Below are positions 27,577-36,368 of a DNA stretch of 64,000 nt, piece by piece. The notes under the pieces are model-generated. The model ran no database searches and had not been told where the DNA came from. It was given only the letters and a program-made list of their open reading frames with translations. A program made the translations under genes and the position numbers. Source of the stretch: a bacterium BRH_c32 (GTDB taxonomy: Bacteria; Bacteroidota; Ignavibacteria; Ignavibacteriales; Melioribacteraceae); assembly GCA_001516025.1 (NCBI GenBank), contig LOEU01000037.1, positions 124,001-188,000 of the forward strand. The letters run 5' to 3'. Each line of letters opens with the position of its first letter. The first letter of the stretch is position 1.

Positions 27577-29952
27577 ATGCATAAAAAGAACAAACTATTT
27601 AAAAATATCTGGATTATAGCTTTTGTGATATTTACAATTACGGTTGGATGCGAGGACAGAAATGGAATAACATTTCCATTAGAATCCACTCCTCCGGTAG
27701 TTAATTCAACCGACCCGACGAACTTCGCAACAGGGGTTGCAATAAATAAGAATATCACAGTACTATTTAGTGAAGCCATTGATGCTACAACTCTAAGCAC
27801 AGCAACCTTCATTTTAAAACAAGGTTCAATCACTGTCCCCGGAGTTGTTCTTGCCTCAGGTACATCGGCTATCTTTATACCATCGGATAATCTTTCTCCA
27901 AACACAACATTTACAGCTACAATTACAACAGGGATTAAAGACTTAGCCCATAACGCAATGGCAGCTAATTATGTGTGGAGTTTTACAACCGGAGCCACGG
28001 CTGACATTACTTCTCCACTTGTGAATTTTACTGATCCTCTAAATGCCGCCACAAACGTTATAATGAACAAAATAATTACTGTAACGTTCAGTAAAGCAAT
28101 GGATGTTTCAACAATGGCAACGGCGTTCAAGTTGATGCAGGGAACGGCTACTATACCGGGTACAGTAACTTATTCAGGTACAACCGCAAGCTTTACCCCT
28201 ACAAGCAATCTAGCTCCGAACACAATATATACAGGCACTGTATCAACCGCAGCTAAGGATATAGCCGGTAATGCTTTGTCTAGTAATTATGTTTGGAATT
28301 TTACAACCGGGACGACTCAAGATATCTCAGCACCAACAGTTATCTTGACCGATCCTCTAAATATAGCAACCGGTGTAGTCCTTACAAAAAAAGTCTCCGC
28401 TACATTTAGTGAAGCAATAGACGCCTCTACAATTACAACTGCGACATTTACTCTAATGTTGAGCACAACCGTTATTTCGGGAACGGTATCCTATTCCGGT
28501 TTAACGGCTGTATTTACTCCATTAAGCAATCTTCTGCCAAATACATTATATACAGCTACTTTAACTAAAAGTATCAAAGACCTCGCAGGCAATGCCATGG
28601 CGAGTAATTATGTCTGGACTTTCACAACATCAGCAATGCCATACACGGTTTCGTTATCATCAAGTCCGGCCGTAGGTGGGACTACAAATGGAGGCGGTGC
28701 ATTTGATTCAGGTTCTTCAGTAACAGTAACTGCCTCCCCGAATACCGGATATACATTCAGCAATTGGACAGAAAATGGGATTATAGTATCGACAAATTCA
28801 AGTTATCAGTTTACAATTAACGGGAACAGGAATTTAATTGCAAACTTTATGGTAGCTTCAGCACAGTACTCTATAACACTCTCTTCTAATCCATTAGTTG
28901 GAGGAACGACAAGTGGAGGCGGAGCATTTAATTCCGGTTCTTCAGTAACAGTAACTGCTGCTCCAAATGCTGGATATACATTTAGTAATTGGACTGAAAA
29001 CGGAATTATAGTATCGACAAATGCGAACTATCAGTTTACAATAGTTCAAGATAGAACATTAATTGCTAACTTTATTACGGCTTCAGCTCAGTACTCCATT
29101 ACCCTTTCTTCTAATCCATTAGTTGGAGGGACTACGAGTGGAGGCGGATCATTTAATTCTGGTACTTTGGTAACTGTTACTGCCACCCCTAATGCCGGAT
29201 ATACATTTACAAGTTGGACAGAAGGAATTACTATTGCTTCATCGAATGCTAATTATACATTTACAATAACAGGTAATAAAATATTAGTCGCCAACTTTAC
29301 GGCTAGCGGACCATCGGGTCCTGCCAGTGTCAATCTTGGATCGGCTGGTAATTTCGCAATACTTGCCGGTTCCGGGGTATCCAATACTGGTGTTACTACA
29401 AGAATTTATGGAGATGTCGGAGCTTTCCCTACCGCTACAATCAACGGTTTGCTTGCAGGTAATGTAATAGGAATACTTTATACAAGCGCTGATCCTTTAG
29501 TAGGTGCAGCAAAAAATGCCTTGACTGCTGCATATAATGATGCTCAGGCAAGATCTTTAAATGCAATTTCATTACCCGGACAACTAGGAGGTCTCACTTT
29601 AGCACCAGGACTCTACGTTAATTCCACTTCTACAGGAATTTCAGGAACAGGTGCAAACGGTATCTTAACTCTTGATGCCGGCGGAAATCCTAATGCTGTC
29701 TGGATATTTAAAATGGGATCTACACTGATTACAAGTACCGGTACTAGTATTGTCCTAGCTGGCGGTGCTAAATGGAGTAATATCTATTGGTCGGTAGGTA
29801 CTTCAGCCACATTAGGAACAAATTCAATATTCTATGGAAATATTTTGGCTGATCAGTCAATTACTCTAACTACCGGTGCTACTCTGCGAGGAAGAGCTTT
29901 AACGAGAATCGGAACAGTAACATTGGATACCAATATTGTTGATAAGCGGTAA
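27577..29952 (+). CDS. Ig-repeat lipoprotein with C-terminal ice-binding-like (DUF3494) domain
   Basis: This 791-residue protein has a lipoprotein signal with lipobox T-V-G-C25. Three SbsA/Big_5-type Ig domains follow (about 37-355; each has T-D-P-x-N-x-A-T, a N-K-x-I-x-V-x-F-S core and a N-Y-V-W-x-F-T-T end). Then come three InlB-type B repeats (about 358-580; G-G-T-T-x-G-G-G-x-F-x-S-G and G-Y-T-F-x-x-W-T-E) and a DUF3494 domain (about 583-790; V-N-L-G-S-A-G-N-F-A-I-L-A-G-S-G-V-S). DUF3494 is the fold of bacterial ice-binding proteins, but many members lack tested ice activity, so adhesion is equally likely. AAAGGGA nine bases upstream sets the start. The OmpA gene follows after a terminator-like hairpin. 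Confidence 0.85.
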   Translation: MHKKNKLFKNIWIIAFVIFTITVGCEDRNGITFPLESTPPVVNSTDPTNFATGVAINKNITVLFSEAIDATTLSTATFILKQGSITVPGVVLASGTSAIFIPSDNLSPNTTFTATITTGIKDLAHNAMAANYVWSFTTGATADITSPLVNFTDPLNAATNVIMNKIITVTFSKAMDVSTMATAFKLMQGTATIPGTVTYSGTTASFTPTSNLAPNTIYTGTVSTAAKDIAGNALSSNYVWNFTTGTTQDISAPTVILTDPLNIATGVVLTKKVSATFSEAIDASTITTATFTLMLSTTVISGTVSYSGLTAVFTPLSNLLPNTLYTATLTKSIKDLAGNAMASNYVWTFTTSAMPYTVSLSSSPAVGGTTNGGGAFDSGSSVTVTASPNTGYTFSNWTENGIIVSTNSSYQFTINGNRNLIANFMVASAQYSITLSSNPLVGGTTSGGGAFNSGSSVTVTAAPNAGYTFSNWTENGIIVSTNANYQFTIVQDRTLIANFITASAQYSITLSSNPLVGGTTSGGGSFNSGTLVTVTATPNAGYTFTSWTEGITIASSNANYTFTITGNKILVANFTASGPSGPASVNLGSAGNFAILAGSGVSNTGVTTRIYGDVGAFPTATINGLLAGNVIGILYTSADPLVGAAKNALTAAYNDAQARSLNAISLPGQLGGLTLAPGLYVNSTSTGISGTGANGILTLDAGGNPNAVWIFKMGSTLITSTGTSIVLAGGAKWSNIYWSVGTSATLGTNSIFYGNILADQSITLTTGATLRGRALTRIGTVTLDTNIVDKR
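28647..29290 (+). repeat. Three tandem in-gene repeats (InlB B-type units)
   Basis: Units of about 215-225 bases start near 28647, 28866 and 29091. The second and third share long near-identical runs such as TCTTCTAATCCATTAGTTGG and GTGGAGGCGG, indicating recent duplication or gene conversion within the gene. Confidence 0.7.
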
Positions 29953-29976
29953 CGCAAATAATAATTGAATAATTGA

Positions 29977-30001
29977 GCCGGGGAATTAGAAATTCCCCGG
30001 C
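29977..30001 (+). terminator. Stem-loop after the DUF3494 lipoprotein gene
   Basis: GCCGGGGAATT and AATTCCCCGGC form a perfect 11-bp stem with a 3-base loop, 25 bases after the stop codon. The following CAATTGTTTTGG is only moderately T-rich, so termination may be partial. Confidence 0.7.
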
Positions 30002-30103
30002 CAATTGTTTTGGTTATGATAAATAATTTATTTCGGAAAGTTTACTTAAAAGAAATTAATGTATTACAAAAATAGAACTTTTTATAAATAGGAGAATGCA
30101 AAC

Positions 30104-31207
30104 ATGAAAAATAAATTTTCTTTAATCTTACTGCTTTTGGTTGTTGCTTTTGATATTTCACAGGCACAATTAGCAAAAGACAGTTGGGCATTAGGTTTTG
30201 GAGGAACATATCCAAGATATGTAAGTATCAACTTTCAACCTCTTAACTCTAACTACGGCTTTTATATTTCCTTACAAAGGAATTTTTCTGAAAATGTTGG
30301 AATAAGATTAAATGCAGATTATTCCCATCTCGAGGGAGAATGGACTAATCAGTCTTTAGCAATGATTACTGAATCAACAGATTTAATTACTGGTAATCTT
30401 GATGTGCTCTATTATTTTGTGCCATGCTCATCGGTGTCCCCATATTTATTTGCCGGACTAGGAGGCGGGTTAAGAACTCTAAATAATTATGCTTCAACAT
30501 CATTAGATGAAAACGGGTCAGCTTTCGCTTTAAATGTTGGTGGCGGTATAGAAGTCGCACTCGGTGCAGATTGGAAATTAATGGGAGAATACAGTTATCA
30601 TTCAATGTTCAACTCGGAACTTGATGGCGCTGTTGCTACTCAAGAAACAAACGGTACTGATGCATATATGGCTCTCAAACTTGGTCTTCTATATTACTTT
30701 GGAAAAGGTGAACCCTCAAAGATGTGTGAACCTTGTCCACAGGGTGTGACAATGGAAATGAGAGATATGACCGACTATGGCAAAATTGATAGGATGATAG
30801 TTGAACATATACCTAAAGTAATTGAAAAGGAAGTAATTGTTGATAGATATATCAAAGAGATTTCGAATGATAGACTTGTTCTGATTGGTGTAAATTTCGA
30901 TTTCGATAAATCTAATCTCTTACCAGAATCTTATCCGGTACTTGACAAAGCAGTGGAGCTATTAAAGAATAAACCTAACGTAAATGTTGAGATTGCGGGA
31001 TACACAGATTATATAGGCACAGACTCTTACAACCAAGAACTTTCTGAAGCTAGAGCTCAAACTGTTAAAACTTACCTTGTATCCAATGGTATTAATAAAA
31101 ATAGGCTTACAACAGTCGGATACGGAAAAGGAAATCCGATTGCTGATAATGATACCGAAGAAGGAAGAGCAATGAATAGAAGGATTGTCTTTAGAATTAT
31201 TAAATAA
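30104..31207 (+). CDS. OmpA-family outer-membrane protein
   Basis: This 367-residue protein has a signal peptide (ending I-S-Q-A-Q) and an N-terminal eight-strand beta-barrel-like region (about 20-205). A linker with a C-E-P-C pair follows, then a C-terminal OmpA peptidoglycan-binding domain (about 259-367: N-F-D-F-D-K-S-N-L, G-Y-T-D-Y-I-G-T, N-Q-E-L-S-E-A-R-A, G-Y-G-K-G-N-P, N-R-R-I-V-F). It anchors the outer membrane to the cell wall. TAGGAG lies nine bases before the ATG. It follows the DUF3494 lipoprotein gene, and the two may form a surface pair. Confidence 0.92.
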   Translation: MKNKFSLILLLLVVAFDISQAQLAKDSWALGFGGTYPRYVSINFQPLNSNYGFYISLQRNFSENVGIRLNADYSHLEGEWTNQSLAMITESTDLITGNLDVLYYFVPCSSVSPYLFAGLGGGLRTLNNYASTSLDENGSAFALNVGGGIEVALGADWKLMGEYSYHSMFNSELDGAVATQETNGTDAYMALKLGLLYYFGKGEPSKMCEPCPQGVTMEMRDMTDYGKIDRMIVEHIPKVIEKEVIVDRYIKEISNDRLVLIGVNFDFDKSNLLPESYPVLDKAVELLKNKPNVNVEIAGYTDYIGTDSYNQELSEARAQTVKTYLVSNGINKNRLTTVGYGKGNPIADNDTEEGRAMNRRIVFRIIK

Positions 31208-31230
31208 CTTTTTTAAGAAATGATTAAAAA

Positions 31231-31257
31231 TCCCTGTTGCTTATAAAGCAGCAGGGA
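31231..31257 (+). terminator. Rho-independent terminator after the OmpA gene
   Basis: TCCCTGTTGCT and AGCAGCAGGGA form an 11-bp stem (one G-T) with a 5-base loop, followed by CTTTTATAAA, 23 bases after the stop. Confidence 0.8.
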
Positions 31258-31288
31258 CTTTTATAAAACTTATAAATCTAATATGGAT

Positions 31289-31406
31289 TATCTTTATGAT
31301 GACGTTCCAAATAAGAACCCACATCCCAGCAAATAGATCTCTGACGCCTAGAACGCATTTATCTCTACGTACGTTTTTACACACCGATGACGTCATTATA
31401 AAGATA
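31289..31406. repeat. 118-bp segment bounded by a 17-bp inverted repeat
   Basis: The left arm TATCTTTATGATGACGT (31289-31305) and the right arm ACGTCATTATAAAGATA (31390-31406) are complementary at 16 of 17 positions and enclose 84 bases without a coding frame. The ends resemble terminal repeats of a tiny non-autonomous element, or a large stem-loop. No flanking target duplication is clear. It sits between a terminator and an orphan HTH frame. A mobile origin is a guess. Confidence 0.45.
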
Positions 31407-31431
31407 TATTTTTTAAAGTAAGCTAAATAAA

Positions 31432-31587
31432 TTGAAAAAATCTCCTTCTCAAACGAGCGTGCAAACGATAGAACTGATAAATGATTTAACTGCAGGAATG
31501 AATAACGTTCAAATCGGTAAAAAATATGGAGTCTCCGAAGCAGCTATTCGTAAATGGAAACGAAATTTATCTTCAAAAAAACAATAG
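31432..31587 (+). CDS. Orphan helix-turn-helix micro-protein (51 residues), possible transposase remnant
   Basis: A TTG-started frame encodes 51 residues with a clear homeodomain/Psq-like helix-turn-helix: L-I-N-D-L-T-A-G-M, N-V-Q-I-G-K-K-Y-G-V-S, E-A-A-I-R-K-W-K-R-N-L. The ribosome site is weak. Such helices usually start IS transposases or small regulators; here nothing follows the DNA-binding part. It could be a gene remnant or a real small regulator. Confidence 0.4.
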   Translation: MKKSPSQTSVQTIELINDLTAGMNNVQIGKKYGVSEAAIRKWKRNLSSKKQ

Positions 31588-31630
31588 ACGGGGAAACTTT
31601 GTGGGAAACTTTTTTATGCCGTATATCCTT

Positions 31631-31673
31631 TAAAATCAAAAAACCCTCGTAAGTTATTAATTTACAAGGGTTT
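31631..31673 (-). terminator. Rho-independent terminator after tRNA-Gln
   Basis: Read on the minus strand, AAACCCTTGTAAATT pairs with AACTTACGAGGGTTT (one mismatch), followed by TTTTGATTTTA. It begins eight bases after the 3' end of the tRNA. Confidence 0.8.
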
Positions 31674-31680
31674 AAGAGAG

Positions 31681-31753
31681 CTGCCCTGTCAGGGGTCGAA
31701 CCTGAAGTCTCCTGATCCAGAGTCAGGCGTGTTGCCAATTACACTACAGGGCA
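31681..31753 (-). tRNA. tRNA-Gln (anticodon CTG)
   Basis: A 73-base cloverleaf: acceptor TGCCCTG/CAGGGCA with discriminator G, D stem GTGT/ACAC, anticodon stem CCTGA/TCAGG with loop CTCTGGA giving CTG, T stem TCAGG/CCTGA with TTCGACC. CCA is not encoded. Anticodon CTG reads CAG codons. Confidence 0.93.
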
Positions 31754-31804
31754 ATGTTTGTTTTTAGCTCAAAATCGCAACTTTTTCAAGATTTTCTGAA
31801 AATC

Positions 31805-31860
31805 GAATGACGGTTTTTATGTTGAGAATGACGGTTTTTTTTGTCGTGAAAGACGGTTTT
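31805..31860 (+). repeat. Three short direct repeats GA(A/T)(T/A)GACGGTTTT
   Basis: GAATGACGGTTTTT, GAATGACGGTTTTTTTT and GAAAGACGGTTTT start near 31805, 31826 and 31848, spaced about 21-22 bases (two helical turns). They lie upstream of tRNA-Gln on the minus strand and beyond the 3' end of the Ig-like lipoprotein gene. The rest of 31754-32026 holds no frame I can support. Confidence 0.45.
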
Positions 31861-31984
31861 ATTATTCTTATTGATATTGCAAAAACCACATCCTGTAAAA
31901 ACTAGAATCGTTATCAAACAATTAAAATTTCTTAGCTACTAATATAATTATATTTATATAAATTTCTATCTCCAGCGATTTATT

Positions 31985-32012
31985 TTACTCCGTTTTTTTA
32001 CAAACGGAGTAA
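31985..32012 (-). terminator. Stem-loop after the Ig-like lipoprotein gene
   Basis: TTACTCCGTTT and AAACGGAGTAA form an 11-bp stem 15 bases after the stop codon. There is no T-run on the minus side, so it may act as an mRNA 3' stabiliser or a weak terminator. Confidence 0.5.
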
Positions 32013-32026
32013 TGAACTTTCTTCCT

Positions 32027-34480
32027 TTATTTTACTATAAACCGATCGCTTGTATCTGATGCTCCGACTATGTTCGGGTCTATGCTTAAATAACCATCAA
32101 TTCTTATCCTGCCCATTTCTGTTTGTTGGGTTGGAATCCACTTAAATGTATGCTGAATATCCGCCGGTGTATTTTGGTATGTTACTAAATTCCAAGTTAC
32201 ACCATTATCAATCGAGCTATATATTCCGACTTTAACAATATCTTCAGTACAAATAAAACTAATATCTGTTTGAGTGTTTACATCCAATTGCTGCAATTGC
32301 ATTGGTGAGATAATTTTAACTGATGGCAGTTTTTTAGTTAAGTTAAAATAGTTATCACTTTCGTCTCTAACAGAAGGATCAAAATAATCAGTAATTCTTA
32401 CCCTGGCTAATGAAGAAGGAAGATCTACCGGATTCCAATCATATCTTCCTGTTGAAGGATATTTATCGATTATGGTAACCCAATTTTGTCCATTATTGAT
32501 TGTATATTCAATCTTCACAAAATCCACATTTACGCTTGCCCAAATTATCTCGTTAAACTCATTATAACCAAAATTCTCACCACCATTAGGCGCAGTAACA
32601 CGAATCAATTTTTCGACTTCCTTTTTGTGAATTGAGAAATAAGTATCCGTTTCATCTACAGCCCTCTTCGAGGTTGGATCGCTTGCAATAAATTCACTGA
32701 TTCTTACTTTACATAGATCAGAATTAAAATTAATCTTTGCAGGGTCCACAGTCCATCGATAATAACCATTGTTTACTAAATTAGAATCAATATTGACATA
32801 ATTTTTTCCGCCATTTACAGAAATCTCAATTCGAATTTTTTCTATATTATTTGCCTGCCAAGTAATGTCATAAGGGCTTCCCACTAACCAATTCTCTCCG
32901 CCATTCGGTGAAATTACTACAATCGTAGGTTTCTGAGTAACTCTGAATGTGCTCGAGCTTACATCACGAGGGGAGCCATCTTTAGCATCTGATATTCTTA
33001 CTCTATATAAGTCGGAGGCTCTTGTAAATGAAGTGCTATATTTCCCAACACCTGCCGGAGTACTTTCTACTAATGTAAACCAATCTGATTCAGTGATTCC
33101 GTTTTTCTCTGTAAATTCTATTTTAATATTATCAATTCCTTTTGAAGTCCAAATTATATCAACCGGTGCACCGGCAATTAAATTTTCATTGCCATCAGGG
33201 GAAATTAAATCGAGTGTAGGAACCTGTGAAATAGTAAAGACTCCATTGCTTTCATCTGAAGGTTCAGCATCTTCACTATCTGAGACTTTAATTTTGCATT
33301 GCGAGGAAAAGATATCGGGGATGCTCCATTGGTACGAACCATTATTTTCAAAATCATTTACTAATTGGTTCCAAGTTAGACCGTTATTAAGTGTGTATTC
33401 TAATTTTACTCTTTTAATTCCCGATGAATTCCAAGTAATTGCATGAGAAGAACCACCTTCCCAAGCTTCGCCACCATCAGGCGAAGTAATCGTTATGGCT
33501 TGGGTGGTTTGATTTGTTATACTAAATACATTATCTGAAACGTCCCATGGTTCGCTATCTTTAGCGTCATAAACTCTTATCTTGCATAATTTTGAATTTG
33601 CAATAGGGATATTTTTCCATTCGTAAAATCCGGTACTTGGATATTTGTCTATAATCGGAATCCATTCAAAGCCATTATTAAGTGTATAAGCAATTTTTAC
33701 ATTCTCAATATTTTCCGATTCCCATTCAATCATCTTATCTGAACCGGAAACTAAAACTTCTCCACCGTTTGGGGCTTTAACTTTTATTTTGGGTTCGGGA
33801 AGGATTTCAAAAACTTTCGGACTCTCCACTACGGGAGAGCTATCATCTGCATCTAATAATCTTATTTTTGCTAATGTGGAAGGTGTATTTGGAACCGGCT
33901 CCCAGAAAAATATACCTGTATTTTTTACAACTTTGCCAACATTACTCCATGTTATTCCATTGTTTGGAGTGTATTGAATAATTAGTGAATCGACTCCAAT
34001 ACTAAACCATTTAATTTGTTGATTAGAACCCGCTTCCCAACTCTCTCCGCCAATTGGAGAAAGTAAGGTTATACTTTGGCTATTGCTTTTTGTTATACTA
34101 AAATTTTGGTCTGTTTCATCTGCGGCAGTGCCGGAAATTGTAGCTACTCTTAATTTGCATTGATTTGAGATTGTTGTTGGTAACGGGAACCAAGAATAAA
34201 CACCACTATTAACCAAGCTATCTGCTACTAAATACCACGATGCACCATTATCATAAGAAAACTGAATCCTAAGCAATGTTGTAGCATTTGAAGTCCATTT
34301 AATCTCTGTACTGCTACCCTCTGAAAAAGATTCTCCACCATTAGGAGATGTGATCTTCATAGTTGTAGTAGTCGTACCTGTTCCTGTATCAGTACCGGTA
34401 TCGCCATCTTCGCTTTCATCCAATTTACAGGAAGAAACTACAAAAACCATAGCAAACATTATTAATAATAATTTTCGCAT
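32027..34480 (-). CDS. Lipoprotein made of eight Ig-like repeats
   Basis: This 817-residue protein has lipobox V-V-S-S-C18, a Thr/Gly/Asp-rich linker, then eight units of about 95 residues. Seven begin with a version of S-P-N-G-G-E-x-[WF]-x-x-G, continue with I-x-W-x-[SA]-x-x-[IV]-x-x-[VI]-x-I-E-Y and N-N-G-x-x-W, and end with C-K-[IV]-R-[VI]-x-D-[AS]-x-D. The eighth (I-I-S-P-M-Q-L-Q-Q) is degenerate. This resembles the Ser/Thr-rich GPI-anchored Kre9/Knh1-type repeat found in many bacterial surface proteins. A structural or adhesive role is likely; nothing suggests an enzyme. It is divergent from the beta-propeller gene. Confidence 0.75.
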   Translation of the reverse strand: MRKLLLIMFAMVFVVSSCKLDESEDGDTGTDTGTGTTTTTMKITSPNGGESFSEGSSTEIKWTSNATTLLRIQFSYDNGASWYLVADSLVNSGVYSWFPLPTTISNQCKLRVATISGTAADETDQNFSITKSNSQSITLLSPIGGESWEAGSNQQIKWFSIGVDSLIIQYTPNNGITWSNVGKVVKNTGIFFWEPVPNTPSTLAKIRLLDADDSSPVVESPKVFEILPEPKIKVKAPNGGEVLVSGSDKMIEWESENIENVKIAYTLNNGFEWIPIIDKYPSTGFYEWKNIPIANSKLCKIRVYDAKDSEPWDVSDNVFSITNQTTQAITITSPDGGEAWEGGSSHAITWNSSGIKRVKLEYTLNNGLTWNQLVNDFENNGSYQWSIPDIFSSQCKIKVSDSEDAEPSDESNGVFTISQVPTLDLISPDGNENLIAGAPVDIIWTSKGIDNIKIEFTEKNGITESDWFTLVESTPAGVGKYSTSFTRASDLYRVRISDAKDGSPRDVSSSTFRVTQKPTIVVISPNGGENWLVGSPYDITWQANNIEKIRIEISVNGGKNYVNIDSNLVNNGYYRWTVDPAKINFNSDLCKVRISEFIASDPTSKRAVDETDTYFSIHKKEVEKLIRVTAPNGGENFGYNEFNEIIWASVNVDFVKIEYTINNGQNWVTIIDKYPSTGRYDWNPVDLPSSLARVRITDYFDPSVRDESDNYFNLTKKLPSVKIISPMQLQQLDVNTQTDISFICTEDIVKVGIYSSIDNGVTWNLVTYQNTPADIQHTFKWIPTQQTEMGRIRIDGYLSIDPNIVGASDTSDRFIVK

Positions 34481-34576
34481 TTATGCCTCAATGAATAACC
34501 CTAAAAGTTACGAAAAATAATACTTTTTATAAATCATAAAATTCTTAATTTATGAGTAACTATAAAAAAGTTTTTT

Positions 34577-35413
34577 ATGAGATCAATTTTATTTCTATTA
34601 ATTATGTCGTTAAATATACCAATTTTATGCCAAACACTTGTCCTCGAAAATGAGATTAGTTTTTTTTCTAATGCTTCATCTTTCTCAATTGGGGCTTTGA
34701 AAGATATTTACGTCTCTGAGGGTGATAATAACGAAATCATTAAGTTAGATACTAACGGAACGATACTTAAAAAAATTGGCGGATTTGGGTGGGGGAGCTC
34801 ATCTTTTGATTTCCCGGCAGACATTTTTGCTTATTCATTAAAGATATATGCTGCAGATAAAAATAACGATAGGATTCAAATCTTCGATAAAGACTTAAAT
34901 TATTTATCAGAATTTAACATGAAAAGCAAAAAGGAAGAGGATTATTTTTTCCGCCGCCCTACTTGCATTGCAATTTCAAATCAAGGTGATTTTATTGTTC
35001 TTGATTCTGATAATAACCGGATTCTAAAATTCGATATGTCGGGAAATTTTAATATGCAAATAGGTGGTTTGGATGCCGGAGATTATTCCTTGATTTCTCC
35101 GAAATATTTTTGTTTAGATTCTCAAGGAAATTTATATGTAATCGATGGAGAAAGGATAGTAATATTTGGTCCATTTGGTGGAGGAAGAGCAATATTATCA
35201 GCACCCATTATTCCAATCCATATCTCCTTTACAGGTGAATTATTGATTAATGACAGTTCAAATATTTATAAAATAGATACACAAGACTTCTCAATAACTG
35301 AAGTCTTGGCGATCCCGGTGCCGGAAGCAATTATCAAAATCGAAAAAATCGATAACTCATATTATCTTCTTACAAGTAATTCACTAGCAAAGTATAAAAT
35401 GATAAATGAATAG
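34577..35413 (+). CDS. Secreted NHL-type beta-propeller protein
   Basis: This 278-residue protein has a signal peptide (ending N-I-P-I-L-C-Q) and about five NHL/six-bladed propeller-like repeats, for example I-Y-V-S-E-G-D-N-N-E-I-I-K-L-D, I-Y-A-A-D-K-N-N-D-R-I-Q-I-F-D and F-I-V-L-D-S-D-N-N-R-I-L-K-F-D. Such propellers bind ligands or scaffold complexes. It is first in a four-gene unit with overlapping or abutting frames (34577-36671). Confidence 0.7.
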   Translation: MRSILFLLIMSLNIPILCQTLVLENEISFFSNASSFSIGALKDIYVSEGDNNEIIKLDTNGTILKKIGGFGWGSSSFDFPADIFAYSLKIYAADKNNDRIQIFDKDLNYLSEFNMKSKKEEDYFFRRPTCIAISNQGDFIVLDSDNNRILKFDMSGNFNMQIGGLDAGDYSLISPKYFCLDSQGNLYVIDGERIVIFGPFGGGRAILSAPIIPIHISFTGELLINDSSNIYKIDTQDFSITEVLAIPVPEAIIKIEKIDNSYYLLTSNSLAKYKMINE

Positions 35414-35864
35414 AAGGAGAATTGATTGGCTGCTTTTTCTATTAATAACTATTTGGTATTGCGGGATTTTTTTTAATCTCATTCTATTAATTTATCCACC
35501 TTTAGTTTATACTTTCCCATTAGTAAATCTTCTTTATTCATTAGTCTGCCATCAAAACCCTGAAAAGTTAATTACAATTTATAGTGGGCATACTTTAGTC
35601 TGTGCTCGATGTACGGGAATTTATTCGGGAGTTTTACTTATGTCATTGATTTCTTTAATTGAACCAAAAATTAATATTGAATCAAGAAAATTATTCTATA
35701 TATCGGTAATTATATTATTATTTGATGTACTTATGACTACATTTAAGATATATGATTATTCAAAATTAGTAGCATTTACCACGGGCATTTTTTTTGGTGG
35801 TGTAATGTTTTTATATTTCAGATCAGCTTTATATAAATTATTCATAATAACGGAAGCGCATTGA
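35406..35864 (+). CDS. DUF2085 membrane protein
   Basis: This 152-residue inner-membrane protein has about four helices and the DUF2085 signature S-L-V-C-H-Q-N-P-E-K followed by L-V-C-A-R-C-T-G-I-Y-S-G. The conserved Cys/His residues could bind a metal, but no function is established for the family. It overlaps the propeller gene by 8 bases and the next gene by 4, so all are translated from one message. Confidence 0.85.
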   Translation: MNRRRIDWLLFLLITIWYCGIFFNLILLIYPPLVYTFPLVNLLYSLVCHQNPEKLITIYSGHTLVCARCTGIYSGVLLMSLISLIEPKINIESRKLFYISVIILLFDVLMTTFKIYDYSKLVAFTTGIFFGGVMFLYFRSALYKLFIITEAH

Positions 35865-36367
35865 AGAAATATTTACCATCGATAGTCTCAGGATTTGGAG
35901 CAGGAGTATTACAAATTGTACCAATTTTAAAAGGATTAGCGTGCTGCTTAATCGTTCCTGCGGCTTCTTACGCAGCAGTAGTGCTTCATAAAAAATCTAG
36001 TAAGTCAAATAAAATAGATTATAAAACCGGATTTGTAATTGGACTATTAACCGGCTTATTTGCCGCTGCCTTCGGTTCATTCTTTGAAATTATTATCACT
36101 CTAATAACAAAACAAAACGATGTTACCGGTTCTTTTACTCAGATCCAGCAGATGCTTTCAACACTTCCTATCACTCCGGCATTACGGCAGGAAGTACTCG
36201 ATATGATTGCAGGAGTAAATAACGATATAGCTATGTACGGCTTCTCAACTCTTTACACAATTTCAATTATTATGAATAATTTTATAGTAAATACAATTTT
36301 TGGAATGGTCGGTGGTTTAGTTGCAGTAAAAATTATTGATTCCAAAGAAAAAAGGGATTTAGAATAA
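35861..36367 (+). CDS. Uncharacterised membrane protein, 168 residues
   Basis: The TTG start at 35861 overlaps the stop of the DUF2085 gene (TTGA), with GGAAG upstream. Three or four hydrophobic segments are visible, including one with paired cysteines (L-K-G-L-A-C-C-L-I-V-P-A) and a central G-F-V-I-G-L-L-T-G-L-F-A-A-A-F-G. I do not recognise a named family. Context only links it to the DUF2085 and propeller genes. Confidence 0.65.
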   Translation: MKKYLPSIVSGFGAGVLQIVPILKGLACCLIVPAASYAAVVLHKKSSKSNKIDYKTGFVIGLLTGLFAAAFGSFFEIIITLITKQNDVTGSFTQIQQMLSTLPITPALRQEVLDMIAGVNNDIAMYGFSTLYTISIIMNNFIVNTIFGMVGGLVAVKIIDSKEKRDLE

Positions 36368-36368
36368 A

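Noticed and set aside
28647-29290. CRISPR-like or mobile repeat
   Set aside because: The repeats are protein-coding InlB units of over 200 bases in frame, without spacers.
30080-34545. ACTTTTTATAAAT occurs before both the OmpA gene and the 34.5-kb divergent gap
   Set aside because: It is short and AT-rich in an AT-rich genome, with no further shared context; chance or a generic promoter piece explains it.
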